From positions 18,983-82,982 of the forward strand of contig PNOH01000021.1 in the NCBI GenBank assembly GCA_013824715.1: a stretch of 64,000 bases of DNA, given 5' to 3'. Shown here piece after piece: positions 61,824-64,000 of this stretch; the first letter of the stretch is position 1, and each line of letters begins with the position of its first letter. The stretch comes from Odoribacter sp. (GTDB taxonomy: Bacteria; Bacteroidota; Bacteroidia; Bacteroidales; Prolixibacteraceae). The position numbers were made by a program, and so were the translations under genes. Below the pieces are notes generated by a model. That model made no database searches and had not been told where the DNA came from. It was given only the letters and a program-made list of their open reading frames with translations.

Positions 61824-63980
61824 ATGAAAGTCTATAAAACAGATGAGGTTCGCAACATTACACTAATTGGTAATGCTGGCAGTGGGAAAACCACCCTTGC
61901 TGAAGCTATGCTTTTCGAGGGTGGAGTAATTAACCGCAGAGGTGACGTTGGAAGTAAAAATACGGTATCCGACTACCATCTGATTGAGCAGGAATACGGC
62001 AATTCCGTATTTTCATCGCTCATGTACACCGAAGTCAACGGCAAAAAAATCAACATTCTGGATACACCCGGTATGGACGATTTTTGCGGTGGTGTGGTTT
62101 CTTCGCTTCAGGTAGCCGCGATGGGACTGATGGTGGTTGATGCTTCAGCCGGTATTGGTGCCGGAACCGAAGCTGCAAACCGACATGCCGAGGCTGCCAA
62201 CGCTAAAATGATTTTTGTAATAAACCACCTGGATACCGAAAATGCCAATTTTGACCAGACTATTGACAATCTGAAAACAAAATTTGGAAACAAAGTTACC
62301 ATCGTTCAGTATCCGGTTGAAACAGGTATGGGATTCAACTCCATCATCGACGTATTGAAAATGAAAATGTATAAATACGGACCTGATGGAGGAAAACCTG
62401 AAGTATCGGAAATCCCGGCTTCAGAAAAAGAACGTGCAGAAGAATTGCACAACGAATTGATTGAAATGGCTGCTGAAAATGAAGAATCCCTGATGGAAAT
62501 GTATTTCGAACAGGGTTCACTGTCGGAAGACGATATGCGTAAAGGAATGCGGATCGGAATGGTTAAACGCGACCTTTTTCCCGTATTCTGTGTCTCAGCC
62601 AAAAAAAATATGGGCGTTGGCCGTTTGCTCGAATTTGTATGCAACATTGCTCCTGCCCCAAGTGAAGTGCCCATGCGCGAAATCGTCCAGGGAAAGACCG
62701 TCGTCATGAACGAAACAAGCCCGACCTCATTGTTTGTTTTTAAAACTTCACTGGAGCCACACGTAGGCGAGGTTACTTATTTCAAAGTAATGTCGGGAAA
62801 ACTGACCGAAGGGAAAGATTTATACAACACATTCAACAACGGAAAAGAACGTATTTCGCAGCTTTTTGTAACTGCCGGAAAAACCCGTCATGCTGTTTCG
62901 GAAATAGTTGCCGGAGACATTGGTTGTACCGTGAAACTGAAAGATACCAAATTCAACCAAACGCTTTGTGAAAAAGAACTGGACCTGAAATTTGCCCCGA
63001 TTAAATTCCCGGATCCCAAATTCAGGGTTGCCATTAAAGCTGTATCGGAAACTGATGATGAAAAAGTAGGGGAAATCCTTCATCGTGTGAAAGAAGAAGA
63101 TCCGACCTATCTGGTACAGTACTCCAAAGAATTAAGGCAACTGATCGTTGAAGGACAGGGCGAATACCACCTGAACACTTTAAAATGGTATTTCGACCAC
63201 ATCCACAAAATTGACATCGAATTTAAAACTCCGAAGATCCCATATCGCGAAACCATTACCAAATCTGCAACAGGCGATTACCGCCACAAAAAACAATCGG
63301 GTGGATCGGGTCAGTTTGGTGAGGTTCACATGATTATTGAACCTTTTGAAGAAGGCAGCCAGCCTAAAAGCATGTTTACCATGAATGGCAAGGAACAGAA
63401 GATTTCAGTTCGTGATACTCAGGAAAATCCACTTCCATGGGGCGGAAAACTGGTTTTCCACAACTGTATTGTAGGCGGTTCAATCGACCTCCGTTTCCTT
63501 CCGGCTATTTTAAAAGGCATCATGGAGAAAATGGAAGAAGGTCCGCTTACCGGTTCGTATGCCCGTGATATCCGTGTGTACATTTATGACGGCAAAATGC
63601 ACCCGGTCGACTCTAACGAAATCTCTTTCCGTTTGGCTGGCCGTAACGCGTTCAGTATTGCTTTCAGGGATGCCGGTGCAAAAATTCTGGAGCCAATTTA
63701 TGATCTGGATGTTTGGGTTCAAGGCGACCGAATGGGTGATGTGATGAGCGATTTGCAGGGTCGCCGGGCAATAATAATGGGGATGGGCAGCGAAAGAGGC
63801 TACGAAAAAATTACAGCCCGTGTTCCACTGAAAGAAATGAACAAATACTCGACTTCGTTGAGTTCGCTGACTGGCGGACGAGGCGTTTTCAATATGAAAT
63901 TTGCCGCCTACGAAAAAGTACCTCAGGAAGTTCAGGAAGAATTGTTGGCAGCCTACGCAGCCGAAGAAAAAGACGAATAA
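61824..63980 (+). CDS. Elongation factor G paralog (EF-G2-like)
   Basis: EF-G-like domains II-V, but G1 GNAGSGKTT, G3 DTPGMDDF, G4 NHLD instead of canonical AHIDAGKTT / DTPGHVDF / NKMD. Confidence 0.9.
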   Translation: MKVYKTDEVRNITLIGNAGSGKTTLAEAMLFEGGVINRRGDVGSKNTVSDYHLIEQEYGNSVFSSLMYTEVNGKKINILDTPGMDDFCGGVVSSLQVAAMGLMVVDASAGIGAGTEAANRHAEAANAKMIFVINHLDTENANFDQTIDNLKTKFGNKVTIVQYPVETGMGFNSIIDVLKMKMYKYGPDGGKPEVSEIPASEKERAEELHNELIEMAAENEESLMEMYFEQGSLSEDDMRKGMRIGMVKRDLFPVFCVSAKKNMGVGRLLEFVCNIAPAPSEVPMREIVQGKTVVMNETSPTSLFVFKTSLEPHVGEVTYFKVMSGKLTEGKDLYNTFNNGKERISQLFVTAGKTRHAVSEIVAGDIGCTVKLKDTKFNQTLCEKELDLKFAPIKFPDPKFRVAIKAVSETDDEKVGEILHRVKEEDPTYLVQYSKELRQLIVEGQGEYHLNTLKWYFDHIHKIDIEFKTPKIPYRETITKSATGDYRHKKQSGGSGQFGEVHMIIEPFEEGSQPKSMFTMNGKEQKISVRDTQENPLPWGGKLVFHNCIVGGSIDLRFLPAILKGIMEKMEEGPLTGSYARDIRVYIYDGKMHPVDSNEISFRLAGRNAFSIAFRDAGAKILEPIYDLDVWVQGDRMGDVMSDLQGRRAIIMGMGSERGYEKITARVPLKEMNKYSTSLSSLTGGRGVFNMKFAAYEKVPQEVQEELLAAYAAEEKDE

Positions 63981-64000
63981 ATATCGGTTCTATATAATCT

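Noticed and set aside
48456-63980. Two fusA genes as recent duplication
   Set aside because: The paralogs differ in G1, G3 and G4 motifs and overall sequence; ancient paralogs, not a recent duplication.

Overview
This is a 64 kb Bacteroidota chromosomal window, probably from an environmental Bacteroidales/Marinilabiliales-type organism. That placement is an inference from protein content, the TTTG-N19-TAnnTTTG promoter type and gene order. The core is the complete str-S10-spc-alpha ribosomal superoperon on the minus strand (rpsL to rplQ, about 34.5-51.6 kb). Other housekeeping genes are ilvDBN, asnB, ychF, hisS, ettA and an EF-G paralog. There are two carbohydrate-utilisation clusters (6.7-11 kb and 54.7-61.4 kb), a C39-peptidase ABC exporter with an unusually short HlyD-like partner, and an ECF sigma / Spy-like module. 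The most notable observations are: (1) two small toxin-antitoxin cassettes (hicAB at 13.4-14.5 kb, HEPN-MNT at 31.4-32.2 kb), each lying just downstream of a conserved gene (tRNA-Lys, ettA) and each bounded distally by a divergent but functionally constrained duplicate of that gene's 3' end, with no integrase; (2) an unannotated 21-aa leader peptide, 12/21 Ile/Leu/Val, followed by a perfect 12-bp intrinsic terminator immediately before ilvD, i.e. a textbook-looking branched-chain amino-acid attenuator; (3) a ~350-bp non-autonomous transposon-like element with 26-bp TIRs and a 7-8-bp target duplication between ychF and asnB, with a second partial copy at 56.4 kb; (4) several families of palindromic or iterated intergenic repeats. 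All identifications come from reading the sequence and recall of protein families; no database search was run.
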